Assembly: GCF_030272615.1 (NCBI RefSeq)
Contig: NC_081411.1
Coordinates: 824,348,397-824,412,396, forward strand
DNA: 64,000 nt
Source: Cryptomeria japonica
Lineage: Eukaryota > Streptophyta > Pinopsida > Cupressales > Cupressaceae
Direction: 5' to 3'
In this document: piece after piece, positions 45,127 through 56,622 of the stretch
Layout: each line of letters begins with the position of its first letter
How positions within the stretch are numbered: the stretch's first letter is position 1
The notes under the pieces: model-generated
Told to the model about the DNA's origin: nothing
Databases searched by the model: none
The model's input: only the letters and a program-made list of their open reading frames with translations
Translations under genes and position numbers: made by a program

Positions 45127-45439
45127 GCATTGATGGAAACACCATCACAAACACCAAACATTCTCAACTCATACTGCTCTTCTCTATTCTGGAACTTCTC
45201 TGCAACTCTTCTCTGTTGCATTGCATCTGTCGATTTAGATTCATCTTCATTTCTAATCCCCCTTTCTGATAGTTTTCTTCTCCCAGTTATATTACTTCTC
45301 CCTAATCATATGTCTTCTCCCCCTTTGACAACAATGCCAAAGGTGCATATACATCACTGACCTTCAAATATGTTGATGTTGTCTTCAACATCATATTTAA
45401 GTTGTCCCCCCTACGGAGTAGCCTGCATCTCATCAATCC

Positions 45440-46284
45440 ATAGTTCTTCTTGTGTAGGAGTCTGACCCCTAATTTACCTCTGAGGTACTCAAAGTTGTCT
45501 TCGGTAATGGTTTAGTGAAAATGTCTACTAGCTACTATTTGCTTGTCACATACTCCATTCTAGCTTGTTTTTCATGTACTCTCTCCCTTAGAAAGTGATA
45601 TTTCAATTCTATGTGCTTAGTTCTTTCATGTAACATGGGATTTTTAGAAATATTAATTGCACTAGTATTGTCACAGTAAATAGTTACTGGTTCAGACATA
45701 TCAAATTTGAATCCTTCAAGAACATGTCTCATCTAGATTGTATGTGTGCAATTCATTAATGCTGCAACATACTCTGCCTCTACAGTTGACTGAGAAACAT
45801 AAGTTTTCTTCTTACTTGTCCCAACAACCAATCTCCCTCCAAGAAGAAAAACTCCACCAGTAGTGCTTTTTCGGTCATCAACATTTCCTTCCCAATCTGC
45901 ATCAGTAAACACATTCAAAGAAAAATACCCTTTATAAGAATAACATAAACCATAATCTATTGTGCCTTTCAAGAACCGGAATATCCTTTACACCACTAGC
46001 AAGTGAGTCTCCTTGGGATCTATTTAAAATCTAGCAACCAATCTAACAACATGTGCAATATCAGGCCTTCTATGAACAACATAATGCAATTTACCGATCA
46101 TTGACCTATATTCCTTCTCATCAACTAATGGTGAATCATCTTGTTTAGACAACTTGTAGCCTATCACAATCTGAGTTCCAACAGGTTTACAATCCTCCAT
46201 GCCAAATGTTTTCAACACCTCTATCAAACTCTTCAAGGGATAAGAACTTACTTTTGTCACCAGTCATGTGGTGTGAGCAACCAC
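45440..46284 (-). pseudogene. pol: Second-layer Copia: protease start fused to end of RT, then RNase H
   Basis: Just left of the inserted element the minus strand reads a protease motif, SGCSHHMTGDKSK. It passes at once into SLIEVLKTFGMEDCKPVGTQ, the last part of Copia RT, so integrase and most of RT are gone. RNase H follows: LNVFTDADWEGNVDDRKST (first Asp), QSTVEAEYVAA (Glu), YCDNTSAINISKNP (second Asp), then KYHFLRERV. Stops at 46022, 45973, 45951-45733 junctions and a degraded FTKPLP motif near 45470 end it. The catalytic Asp/Glu residues are still present in the fragments. Confidence 0.88.
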
Positions 46285-46289
46285 TATCT

Positions 46290-47375
46290 TGTTAGGACTC
46301 GGAGGCAACTGAGAGGGGGGGGGTGAATCAGTTGTCAATTAATTTGAACCCAAATATAACTTAATCAAACTTCATACTTAATACCAATAAACCAATCTTA
46401 ATGTCAGTTGATAGATTAACAATTAATATTAATACCGGTGAAACTCAATGTATAAAACAAAAAGAGAAACAACATCCACAACACATAACACAAAGATTTG
46501 TAGGTGGAAACCCTATAAGGGGAAAAACCATAGTGGGAAACCTTACCCATAATCAGATGATACTATTGCAGATAGTATGTGTATAAAAATGGGGTCTGCA
46601 CATGCAGAAAGGCCAACCGCCTAGAGCTCACTGCTCAATCACAAAATAGGAGTCACATTGACTACAATTGGATGGTTAAATGCAATGATAATGTACTGCT
46701 CAAAGTAGCATCTCCAATGTTGGATTCAGTACTGGTTCAACTCTTATAATCACCTTCAAAACTTCCTTGAACCTTCTCTATGGTCTGCTCATATGATCTT
46801 CAATATTCGCACATACCATGTTACAATACCATAATCTTACTTACAATATTTTTCTCTCTCTATCTCACGAATGAGATCTTACATATATACCAAAACCTAA
46901 GACCAAATGTGTAGGTAGGCTTACTAAGAATATTACAATAAAATGAATTACAAATAAGTCAAGATGTGATGCATCATGTTAGCTCAATACATTTACAACT
47001 ATATCCAATCAATTAAATCATCTCCATAATGTGTCGTGCTGATTTGGAATAGATAATGCATAGCGGTCCATAACCTAGACCAATTTGCTAGTAACAACAA
47101 ATATGTCAACCCAATTAGACCAATAACTAAAATACCAAAACCAAGTCTCCAAACCATGTCTTCGACATAACCAAGTGATCTCCAGATGATAACAAGTCAT
47201 CCTTAGTGCCGATGAGAAATATAACCTGTCGGTGAACAATATACCGGTGACTGTGCATAAGTCACTGAACATGTCGGTGAACATAATGTGTCGATTCAAC
47301 ATAATAAAGGATCTCTAGAAGGATAAGCATTGACATCAATGACAAAACTAATGCAACACATCCATAATACCAACA
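46290..47375 (-). repeat. Third-layer Copia 3' LTR
   Basis: Same length as its partner and collinear with it. Related to the LTR at 1039-2158. Confidence 0.95.
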
Positions 47376-47388
47376 ATATCCCCCTTTG
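47376..47388 (-). other. Third-layer Copia polypurine tract
   Basis: On the minus strand AAAGGGGGATAT abuts the 3' LTR, and GCCATCAATGCC precedes it. The 400 bp between this tract and RNase H are untranslated. Confidence 0.85.
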
Positions 47389-47800
47389 GCATTGATGGCA
47401 ACACAGGATGGAAAAACATCTAAGTGCCAAAACAGAATGCCAAAAACCAAAAACCAACAATCTCGAGAAATCAATACCAGAAATAAAAATACAAATGTAG
47501 AGAGTATATATCTCTCCCCCAATGAATAATTTCTCCCCATAGGATAATGTTTCCTAAATACAAGGTTTTTCCATTGATATCTCTCCCCCTTTGACATCAA
47601 ATGTCAAAGCAATACAAATACCAGAACATACAACCAACTCATAGAACCAATTACAATAACCAATTGTTATAACCATCTACTCCCCCTGAGAAGTATCTCT
47701 CCTCCATCAAAGCCGAAAAAAAGGTTTCTCTATTAATTCTGTTGGTTTGATGCCAATCATCAACTGTCTAAGTCTCTACTGGTGAGGATACTACCCCAAG

Positions 47801-48720
47801 CTACTCTTTGAGATGTTCAAAAGTTTCCTTAGGCAAAGGCTTAGTAAAGATATCTGCAATCTGCTCTTTAGTATTCACATAAACCAATCTTACTTCTTTT
47901 GCTTCAACATTCTCTTTTAGAAAATTATATTTGCTAGAAACACGTTTTGTTTTAGAGTGAAATAGCGGATTCTTTGATATATCAATTGTTGAATTATCAC
48001 AATAAATTATTATAGGTTCTTTGCATTTTACCTTTATGTCCTTCAACATTTTCTTAATCCATAATACCTAAGTACAATTAGTTGTTGCTACAACATATTC
48101 TGATTCTGATGTTGATAATGATGTACAACTTTGTTTCTTGCTCAACCATGAAATCAATCTGCTACCAAGAAAGAAAGCCCCGATGATGGTACTCTTTCTG
48201 TCATCTACATCTCTTGCCCAATTTGCATCGGTGTATGCACATAAATCAAAATTTTGATCATTAGGATACCATAAACCAAGATTTGTTGTGCCTTGTAGAT
48301 ACCAAAAAATCCTTTTTACTGTTGATTCATGATTTTCTCTAGGATTACTCTGAAATCTTGAAACAATACATACTGTATTCATTATATCAAGTCTTGTTTG
48401 TGTCAAATACAGTAAACCTCAAATCATAGATTTGTATCTTGTAAGATTAATAGGAGCTGAATCATCCTTCAATGTCAATTTATCAGTTGTAGTGATAAGA
48501 GTACTTACCAGTTTGGAATTTTCCATACCAAATTTCTTCAAAATTTCCTTCAAGTACTTTGTTTGATAGATGAATATACCTTTATCAGTCTGTGAAATCT
48601 GTAATCCTGAAAAGGAATTTTATCTCCCCAGTCATAGACATTTCAAATTCTTCCTGCGTCTTATTAGCAAAGTCTTTACACAATCTATCTTATCCTCCAA
48701 AACTAATAACCAAGATGTCT
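47801..48720 (-). pseudogene. pol: Third-layer Copia: RT end and RNase H
   Basis: The RT C-terminal part is in the first 300 bp (KYLKEILKKFGMENSK-like, then a stop). Two open runs follow: 48406-48068 with FDLCAYTDANWARDVDDRKST and SLSTSESEYVVATTNC, then 48049-47801 with IIIYCDNSTIDISKNP, SKYNFLKENV and IADIFTKPLPKETFEHL. These carry the Asp-Glu-Asp of Copia RNase H and the family's C-terminal ADIFTKPL block. A stop separates the two runs, and others occur upstream. Confidence 0.88.
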
Positions 48721-48723
48721 TCA

Positions 48724-49338
48724 TTAGTCACTTTGAAATATAACCAAGATGTCTTCATTAGTCACTTTGGAATATAAGTTGTTGTCAGCATTACCTTTAG
48801 TGTAACCAAGCTTCAAAAGATATTTGTCTAATCTAGCATACCAAGCTCTAGGAGCTTGCTTCAATCCATACAAAGCTTTCCTTAATCTGCAAACCATATC
48901 TTCATTATTTGTCAATAAAAATCCATTAGGTTGTTCAATGTAAACTTCCTCTTCAAGATCACCATTCACAAATGCACATTTTACATCCATCTGATATACT
49001 TTATAGTTCTTCTGAGCTTCAAATGCAAGAAATAATCCGACTGCTTCAATTCTAGCTACCAGTGCAAAGGTTGAATATCCTTTACACACTAATCTTACTC
49101 TATTTCTGATTACCTTCCCATCTTCATTAAGTTTATTTTTGAATAACCATTTAGTTCCAATTACATTTTTGTCTTTAGGTCGGGAAACCAATGTCCATGT
49201 ATTGTTCTTTTCAATTTGTTCTAATTCATCTTTCATATCTTTAATCCAAAATTTATCTTCGCATGCCTCAATAACAGATGCTGGTTCAATTTGAGAAATT
49301 AAACATACCTCTTCATTTGTCAATCTCCCTCTTGTCAT
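48724..49338 (-). pseudogene. pol: Third-layer Copia reverse transcriptase, damaged
   Basis: RT copies element RNA to DNA. The run reads FWIKDMKDELEQIEKNNTW, GTKWLFKNKLNEDGK, RLVCKGYS, then YQMDVKCAFVNGDLEEEVYI (first catalytic Asp), KALYGLKQAPRAWYARLDKY and NLYSKVTNEDILVI. About 10 residues expected after KGYS (the DETYAPV region) are missing. Where the catalytic Y/F-x-D-D should follow, a 34-bp tandem duplication shifts the frame into a stop at 48724. Length is about 205 codons against roughly 250 for the domain. Confidence 0.9.
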
Positions 49339-49702
49339 TACACCTTGATACTTAGTCTCAATTATCTAACTTTCATAGTGATTCAGTCTTACATACCTAG
49401 GTGTGTTCACTTGATGTTGTTCTTCAGTCACTGTGGAATTTTCTGATGATGTCGTTGTGTCTGGATCCACATTTTATACTGGTGCACTCTGTATAGGTTC
49501 ATTTATGATCATCTCAATTGTCGGTTCAAAATCCATAGATCTTGAATTTCCTCTAAATTGTTCATCTATCTTCACATTAGCACTCTCTATGATTTTCTGC
49601 AATCTTTTATTAAAACATCTATATGCCTTGCTCTTAGATTAATAACTAAGAAATATTCCTTCATCACTTCTAGGATCAAATTTTCCAACACACTCATCTC
49701 TC

Positions 49703-50527
49703 CTAACTATAACATTTGCTTCCAAATATTCTGATATATTTAAGAGTAGGAGTATTACCAAACAATAGTTCATAAGGGGTCTTACCGGTTTCACCTTTGA
49801 TGTGAACTCTGTTAAAAGTGTAAATCATTGTATTCATTGCTTCTCTCCAGTACACATGAGGTAGATTTGCTTCTAATATCATGCTTCTAGCTGCATCCAG
49901 AATAGTTTTGTTTTTCCTTTCCACAACTCCATTTTGTTGAGGTGTTTTGGGTGCTGATAGTTGTCTTCTGATTACATTCGCTTCACAAAATGTATCAAAC
50001 TCCTTAGATGTAAATAATCCTCCTTGATTTGATCTTAAACATTTTATTTTCTTACTGGTTTCATTCTCTACCATTGGCTTGAATAGTTTTAATTTCCCAA
50101 AAGCTTTTGATTTCTCCCTGAGAAAAGTAACCCAACACATTCTAGAACAATCATCAATGATTCGCATAAAGTATCTATCTCCCTGTAGACTTCTTGTTCT
50201 TGTCAAACCACACAAGTCAGTATGGATTAAATTAAGAACATCATTGGATTTCTCATAAATACTCTTAAAAGTTGTTCTAACTTGCTTTCCCATTTGACAT
50301 TCCTTACATACCGGATTATGAGGTTTTACAATCTTAGGTAAATCTCTTACTGCCTTAGTTGAATTGATCTTTACAATGAAATCAAAATTCACATGACAAA
50401 GTCTTTTATGACATAACCAACTTTTATCAATATGTGCAACAAAGCATGTCTTTTCATTTTTATTCAAATGAAAGATATTATCTCTAGTCTGATTACTGGT
50501 TGCAATCTCCAATCCAGTTCTATTCAT
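49703..50527 (-). pseudogene. pol: Third-layer Copia GAG-pre-integrase and integrase
   Basis: Open for 274 codons. The zinc region has H and C residues in WLCHKRLCHVNFD and CKECQMGK. The core has HTDLCGLTRTRSLQGDRYF with the first Asp and, near the end, TPQQNGVVERKNKTILDAAR with the catalytic Glu. The second Asp, in the RSDNGGEF motif of active Copia integrases, is lost: the text reads LRSNQGGLFTS. It continues through HVYWREAMNTMIYTFNR to LKYIRIFGSKCYS. About 360 bp of poorly conserved linker leads on to RT. Confidence 0.92.
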
Positions 50528-50551
50528 GATTTTGCATTTACCATTCTTGAA

Positions 50552-51893
50552 CTATAACAAAAATCCCTTTTCAACTAATTGACCAACACTCAAAAGATTA
50601 TACTTCAAACCTTCAACATAATAAATGTTGTTAGTATTGTGCTTACCATCAAAAGATATAGTGCCTTTTCCTTTGATCAAACAAGCTTTATCATCCCCAA
50701 ATATTACTAGACCTCCATTGTATTCCTGAAAAGATAAGAATTTACTTTTATCACTAGTCATATGATGTGAACATCTGAAATATATAATCCATTCATCCTT
50801 TTCTTCAATTTTAGCTGTCAGGGCCTGCTCTACCGGTGGAATAGTAGGTGTCGGTTGATCTTCATTTATTGCAATAAAAGACCATCCATTATCTATGGGT
50901 TCTTCATCAGAATCATCAGTAACTCCTTCATCAACATAGTAACATGATTTATCTCTATTCTTCTTAAATATGTATCTCTGATATTCAGGGTTAGGTTTAT
51001 ATGTCCTTTTAGCTTCTTCTCTCAATCTTGCATGTCTATCAGGACATATAGATGCCATATGACCAACTTTATTGCAGTTAAAAGATTTAAATGTCGCTTT
51101 AACTTCATACTTACTTTCAATAGGACCTTTAGGCATTTTCCTTACAAATAGTGCTTCAAGTTCTTTCAATTCTTCATTTTCCTTTCTGATATCTTCAAGT
51201 TCTCTTGCATAAAGTGCTTTCCTATAAGATTTGTCAGATGATGATTCTTTGAAGGCCAAATCTATTTTAATTGTAGCAACATGACCAAATTCCTCAAGCT
51301 CAAATGCTGAAAGTTTTCCAACCAAGGTATCTCTAGATACTTATGTATTAGGCATTGTTCTCAACTCATTAATAGCAGTTACTTTCATTTTGTATGTTGG
51401 TAGAAATGCTCTTAAAACTTTAGAAACAATTTCATCTTCACTTAAGGATCCTCCACAACATTGTATTCCCAAAAAAATTACATTAACCCTTTCCATAAAA
51501 GAAAAAAATTCTTTCACCTTCTTCCATTTTCAGATTTTCATACCTGACCTGGAAGCATTATAGTTTTGCAATTTTGAAAGAAGTATCACCTTCATTCAAT
51601 GTCTCCAATTTATCCCAAATATCTTTAGCAGTAGATCGGTCTGATAATCCCATGATTTGTTGATCTGACAAGGTGCTCAAGAGTGCTTCTCTTGCTTTAC
51701 AATCATTCTCTTGATTCTTACCCAATGTTGGTGGATTAGGTTGATTCAGTGTAGGACCAATATAGACATTCTTTGTAACATCCTATATGTCTCTTCCAAT
51801 GCAATTAAGAGGTGTCTCCATTCTGATATTCCATTTACAATAGTTAGTTCCATCAAGTTTCGGACTGTCCTTCCTAAAAAAGTTTTTTGCCAT
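50552..51893 (-). pseudogene. gag: Third-layer Copia Gag and protease
   Basis: The start ATG at 51893 (MAKNFFRKDSPKLDGTNY) is followed by WDKLETLNEGDTSFK and a damaged UBN2 region with several stops. From 51325 it is open for 257 codons. That run holds VGKLSAFELEEFG, a Lys/Glu helix (RKENEELKELEALFVRKMPKGP), a knuckle NCNKVGHMASIC lacking the first Cys, and an acidic linker. The protease site reads IIYFRCSHHMTSDKS where active copies have a D-S/T-G triplet, so it is inactive. It ends GLKYNLLSVGQLVEKGF, the GAG-pre-integrase lead-in. Confidence 0.9.
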
Positions 51894-51936
51894 AGAATCT
51901 CCTCAAGCTATTAAACTTTTGCAAAAAGAGGAATTA

Positions 51937-51948
51937 GCTATGATCCAA
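51937..51948 (-). other. Third-layer Copia primer-binding site, decayed
   Basis: On the minus strand TTGGATCATAGC stands where TTGGTATCAGAGC is expected, next to the 5' LTR. Confidence 0.7.
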
Positions 51949-51949
51949 T

Positions 51950-53035
51950 TGTTAGGACCTGGAGGAAACTGAGAGGGGGGGTTAATTAGTTGTCAATTAA
52001 TTTCAACCCAAATATAACTTAATCAAACTCGATACTTAATACCAGTAAACCAATCTTAATGTCGGTTGACATATTAGCAGCTAATATTAATATTGATGAA
52101 ATTCAATGCATAAAATAGAAAGAGAAACAACATCCACAACACATCACATAAAGATTTGTATGTGGAAACCCTGTAAGGGGAAAAACCACAGTGGGAAACC
52201 TTACCCACAATCAGATGATACTACTACAGATAGTGTGTGTATAAAAATGGGGTCTACACATGCAAAAAGGCCAACCACCTAGAGCTCACTGCTCAATCAC
52301 AAAATATGAGTCACACTGACTACAATTGGATGGTTAAATCCAATGATAATGTACTACTCAAAGTAGCATCTCCAATGCTGGATTTAGTATTGGTTAAGCT
52401 CTGATAATCACCTTCAAACCTTCCTTGAACCTTCTCTATGGTCTACTCATATGATCTTCAATATTCGCACATACCATGTTACAATACCATAACCCTACTT
52501 ACAATATTTTTCTCACTCTCTATCTCACGAATGAGATCTTACATATATACCAAAACTTAAGACCAAATGTGTAGGTCAGCTTACTAATAATATTACAATA
52601 AAATCAATTACAATTAAGTCAAGATGTGATGCATCATGTCGGCTCAATACATTTACAACAATATCCAATCAATTAAATCATCTCCATAATGTGTCGTGGT
52701 GATCTGGAATAGATAATGCATGCCGGTCCATAACGTAGACCAATCTACTAGTAACATCAAATATATCAACCCGATTAGACCAATAACCAAAATACCCAAA
52801 CCAAGTGTCCAAACCATGTCTTCAACATAACCAAGTGATCTCCAGATGATAATAAGTCATCCTTAGTGTTAGTGAGCAATATAACCTGTTGGTGAACAAT
52901 ATACCGATGACTGTGCATAAGTCATTGAACATGTCGATGAACATAATGTGTCAGTTCAACATAACCAACGATCTTCAGAAGGATAAGTGTTGACATCAAT
53001 AACAAAACTAATGCAATAGATCCATAATACCAACA
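51950..53035 (-). repeat. Third-layer Copia 5' LTR
   Basis: 1086 bp, TG...CA, adjoining the primer-binding site. Pairwise changes from the 3' LTR are scattered single bases; not counted. Confidence 0.95.
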
Positions 53036-53404
53036 TATATATTATCCATTCATCACTGCTATCCATGTGAGACACCAATGCCTTTTCATCAGTTAGATCT
53101 TCCTTCACAACAACAAACGCTATCTCCTCATTGTCATCTTCTTTTGATTCTTCATTAGTTACACCTTCCTCCACTGCAACATAACAATGTTTCTTTCCTT
53201 TTCCTTTGTATTTTTTTAACTTCTCTCTCTTATCATTATTAGGGCAATTAGTAGCTATGTGTCTAATTTTACTACAAGAGAAACACTTCAAGGGTAATTT
53301 ACCTTTATACTTGCAAGTTCCTCTAGGGAATATTTTAGCCAATAATGCCTCAAGTTCCATTAGATGATCTTTTTCATCACCCTCACCTCTACTACTGCTA
53401 TGAC
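53036..53404 (-). pseudogene. gag: Second-layer Copia Gag, C-terminal part with zinc knuckle
   Basis: On the minus strand this reads HSSSRGEGDEKDHLMELEALLAK, KGKLPLKCFSCSKIRHIATNCPN, then a Lys-rich and an acidic segment, to SSDEWII. The knuckle keeps C-x2-C-x4-H-x4-C, though the usual Gly before His is Arg. The text stops exactly at the third-layer insertion and resumes across it with the protease motif at 46284, in frame once one duplication is discounted. At 53400-53404 it is cut by the solo LTR, and its upstream half is at 55858-56552. Confidence 0.88.
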
Positions 53405-55852
53405 TGATGAATACTAAGAGGGGGGGGTGAATTAGTATACAAAAAAATACTAAACTCAAACACTTTAACAGTGTAGCGTCCTAAAATTGTGACACTTGCA
53501 ATTTCGACTGCATTTCGGTCTTCACGATGGCGACGCAACACGCAACCTGAATGCAGACCCCAAAACTTGCTCACGACACTGAAAACTGCATTTTTCAAGC
53601 ACCATTGGCCTGAACCTCCTTGCACCCCGTTGTCCCGGAGGTGGGACCAGAGCGCCCAGCGCCCTGGTCCCTCAGGACCATGGCACCCAGCGCCTTGGTC
53701 CCTGGGTCCTATTTTGGGCCCGGTTTCCTAAGTGATATCGGGTCTTTTTTATTGCAATTTGGAAATATACTTCCCTGGTCGGCCTAAGGTCAGGAAAATC
53801 AGTCTATCAGCCCTAATTGACAAGTATATAAACTACATTTTTCTCTCTCATTTGGAAGAGAATAGAATAGAAGACATACATGACGGAAAAAGCGTGGAAA
53901 CTATACTCAAGCATTCAAGCATTCAAGCAATTGATCATTCCAAGTCTCCATTCAAGGCTAAGTGTTGCATTCAAGTCAAGGATTCAACCATTGAAGAGGA
54001 GATCACTTATTACATGCTACATACTACAACATACAACATCTAAACCTTTGCACATAAGGATACAAACATCCTTAGAACAAGGTATTAGTACTTGTTTTAC
54101 ATTACAGTCATTTACATTTACAGCACTTGCTCATTTCTTGGTTAATTCCAAAACCGGGGTTTGACCTAAAGGAAAACCCCTAATCCCTAACCCCCCAATC
54201 GTCTTCGCTTTTCTATGTGTAGGTTGCAGGTACGCGGCTGAGATTGAAGATCTGGAATCCTTGTGCAGAGACGAACAGATCCCCCTTCGTTTCGCAGATT
54301 TTTCGGAGGACCGTGGCGCCGGGCGCCATCGTCCCGACAACTTTTTCTCAAATTTGCAGGACAGCGCCGTATCGACATTCTACTACTAATTCCAGGTCCG
54401 CAGCTTCATCCTATAACCTAAACTCAGTTTATAAGCGAATCTTTATGACTTTCTATGCATCCTTAGCTTAATTTCCTTAATCAACATTCTTTACAAAAGA
54501 GGGTAGCTTTGCTTTCCAAACCCTTGAAATTCATTTAGCATCCAATCTTACATTGTGTGGGATTGAATCTTATGAGTTTCAACCCCTCTTTTGAATGTAA
54601 AGTCTTCCCCCTAAGTGAAAACCCATCGAATCCTAGCGAACCTCCCTTCTCTCTCCTCGGAGTTAGAAGAGGGGAGACCAACTAGGGTTCGACCGCGATT
54701 TTCCGCTTTACAAACAGTTTAGCAATAAACTAGTAAAACAGTTTTACAAACAAACTGGTTAACACAAATGCAAACCAATTAGCAAATAAGGCATTCACCC
54801 ACAAAAGAACAATCACCATAACACAAGAGATTTTGATGTGGAAACCCAAATGGGAAAAACCACGGTGAGATGAAACTCACAAGTAACTATCTGTAGAATA
54901 GTGACCAGATCGGTTAAGGTCATACAATGTTGTTTACCAAAATAGATCTTGTTAGGAATCTCAATCTCTCTTAGGAGATAAGTCTGATTAAAGACTACCT
55001 TCTGAGAGGATTTCAAATCCACAATTGTGAACCACCTTGTTATAGGATTTACAAAGGCTCTGCCAAGCCTACCCAGTTAAGGGTTTCAATACTTGTCAAA
55101 GATGTAAGTAATCAACAAGTAAGTGACCTAAATACTAGCACAATATGCTTGGTTAGATCCTTGATAGCTCATTATTAATGCATTTTAGCATTAATTCAGT
55201 CTTCAAACACTTCACACTCTATTTCTTCACACAGACCTATTCTCCTTCTGTAATCGCACATACAACAATCTCAACAATCACCTTAAACCCTAACAACAAC
55301 TAAAACCCTAGACATGATGTCCTTATAAAGGAATCTGATTTCATGCCAGTCCAATAGGATTACATTGCAAGTTCATAGGTTTAGTGTATCTAGACACATT
55401 TGGTAACATGACACAAAATCACCACCAAAGTATCGATGGATGGTAACTCATCACAAAAATAATACCATTTGGTAACTCATCACAGAGTATTACCGGTTCA
55501 TACATTTACCGATTACTGGTTGGTAACTCAGAGTAATATCAGTTCAGTTATTAAACAGATTACCGGTTGACAAAAATGAAGACTGGGAAAATGATAACTG
55601 CCGCTTTAGTTCCTTCATTCCATTCCGCTTGAGATCCTCGAACCACTTGAGGTCTTGATGTCGCTTGGGTCTTCATACCACTTGAGATCAGTAAAAACTT
55701 TTTTGCATAACACTGATAGTCTCAAGACTACTACATAATACCAGTTAGGAACAAATATCAGTTGAGTATAACTCATTCCTACCAAAAGTGATCTCAAAGC
55801 TAGTGTGTGTCCATCAATGACAATCACAACATAATCATCAAAAATGTCAACA
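53405..55852 (-). repeat. Solo Copia LTR in Gag, TSD ATGAC, itself split
   Basis: The LTR is 53405-53471 plus 54718-55852 (about 1.2 kb) once the inner LTR is taken out. It starts TGATGAATACTAAGAGG and ends AAAATGTCAACA in plus reading. ATGAC lies on both sides (53400-53404, 55853-55857). Discounting one copy, the surrounding Gag frame reads straight through, which confirms the borders. No internal sequence is present, so it is a solo LTR left by recombination. Confidence 0.9.
53472..54712 (+). repeat. Solo LTR of the Ty3 gag-protease family, TSD AACAG
   Basis: 1241 bp, TGTAGCGTCC...CGCTTTACA, the reverse complement of the LTRs at 12216 and 18775. AACAG lies at 53467-53471 and 54713-54717. 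It carries two rather than three of the GC-rich 30-bp units. The frames inside repeat those seen in the other LTR copies and are not genes. Confidence 0.95.
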
Positions 55853-55857
55853 ATGAC

Positions 55858-56552
55858 TAGACCTACAGTCATGATTATGACAAATATCCTTTCCCTACCT
55901 TATAGATGTACCAGTTACAAAAGCCTTAAGAGAAGATTCAGAAGGTTTAGAAACACTATTATCAAAACTATTTAACTAAAATGCAATAAATTTCCAATAA
56001 GAGAATCAACAATGACTTTATCTTTAGAAATAGATCTCAGTTCTTGAATTGCAGAAACTCTAATAGAATATTGAGGTAAGAGAGTTCTAAGCATCTTACT
56101 AACAACAATATCATCTTCAATTTACCTCCAGCACTCTTAATACCACCTACAACTTCCTTAATCCTTTGACCATATTGTGTTATGTTCTCACCTTCAACCA
56201 TTTTCATATCATCAAATTTGCCTCTTAAACTTTCTTCCTTTGCCCTTTGTACATGTTCATCTCCTCCATAAATTAATTTCAATTTCTCTCATACTTTATT
56301 TGCAATCTCTAATCCATGAACATCAATATATTCTGAATCAGATAAAGTACTTATAATTGCTTCCAGGGCCTGAATGTTTTCTTGTTCTTCTTTAAGTTCA
56401 TTCGGTGTCAAGGGGCTGGTAGTAGGAGAAACATACTTGGTTACCACATGATTCCAATACTGAGAACTCATTCCTTTAATGTAGATCTTCATCCAATCAC
56501 TCCATATCTGGTAGTTGTCCTTGGTAAACTTGGGACCCTCCTTCTTCATCAT
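55858..56552 (-). pseudogene. gag: Second-layer Copia Gag, UBN2 part
   Basis: Begins MMKKEGPKFTKDNYQIWSDWMKIYIKG, then QALEAIISTLSDSEYIDV, a stop at 56289, and LIYGGDEHVQRAKEESLRGKFDDMK, ITQYGQRIKEVVGGIKSAGG. A shifted run SFDNSVSKPSESSLKAFVTG follows. This is the UBN2 capsid-like domain found in Copia Gag. It is cut at 55857 by the solo LTR and continues at 53404. Confidence 0.88.
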
Positions 56553-56608
56553 CTTTCTTCAAGATCTTTCCCTCAAGTTGTTAGGCTTTCTCCACACAAA
56601 GGACCAAT

Positions 56609-56620
56609 GCTCTAATACCA
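56609..56620 (-). other. Second-layer Copia primer-binding site, initiator tRNA-Met
   Basis: On the minus strand TGGTATTAGAGC stands two bases from the 5' LTR. Confidence 0.88.
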
Positions 56621-56622
56621 AT

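Larger units (their letters stand above)
46290..53035 (-). mobile_element. Third-layer minus-strand Copia, nearly full length
   Basis: It is 6.7 kb with two 1086-bp LTRs (TGTTAGGAC...ACCAACA in plus reading). The interior on the minus strand holds PBS, gag, protease, integrase, RT, RNase H and a polypurine tract, the complete Copia order. It sits in the protease codons of the second-layer element. The duplication is TATCT (46285-46289) against TATAT (53036-53040), one mismatch. Motifs such as GTKWLFKNKLNEDGK and the roughly 1.1-kb LTRs suggest the SIRE side of Copia, though I did not test this. Stops, a lost Asp in integrase and a 34-bp duplication in RT make it non-functional. Confidence 0.93.

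Noticed and set aside
45130-45360. 76-codon plus frame near the second-layer Copia
   Set aside because: Antisense to the untranslated 3' end of that element, beside its polypurine tract; no domain.
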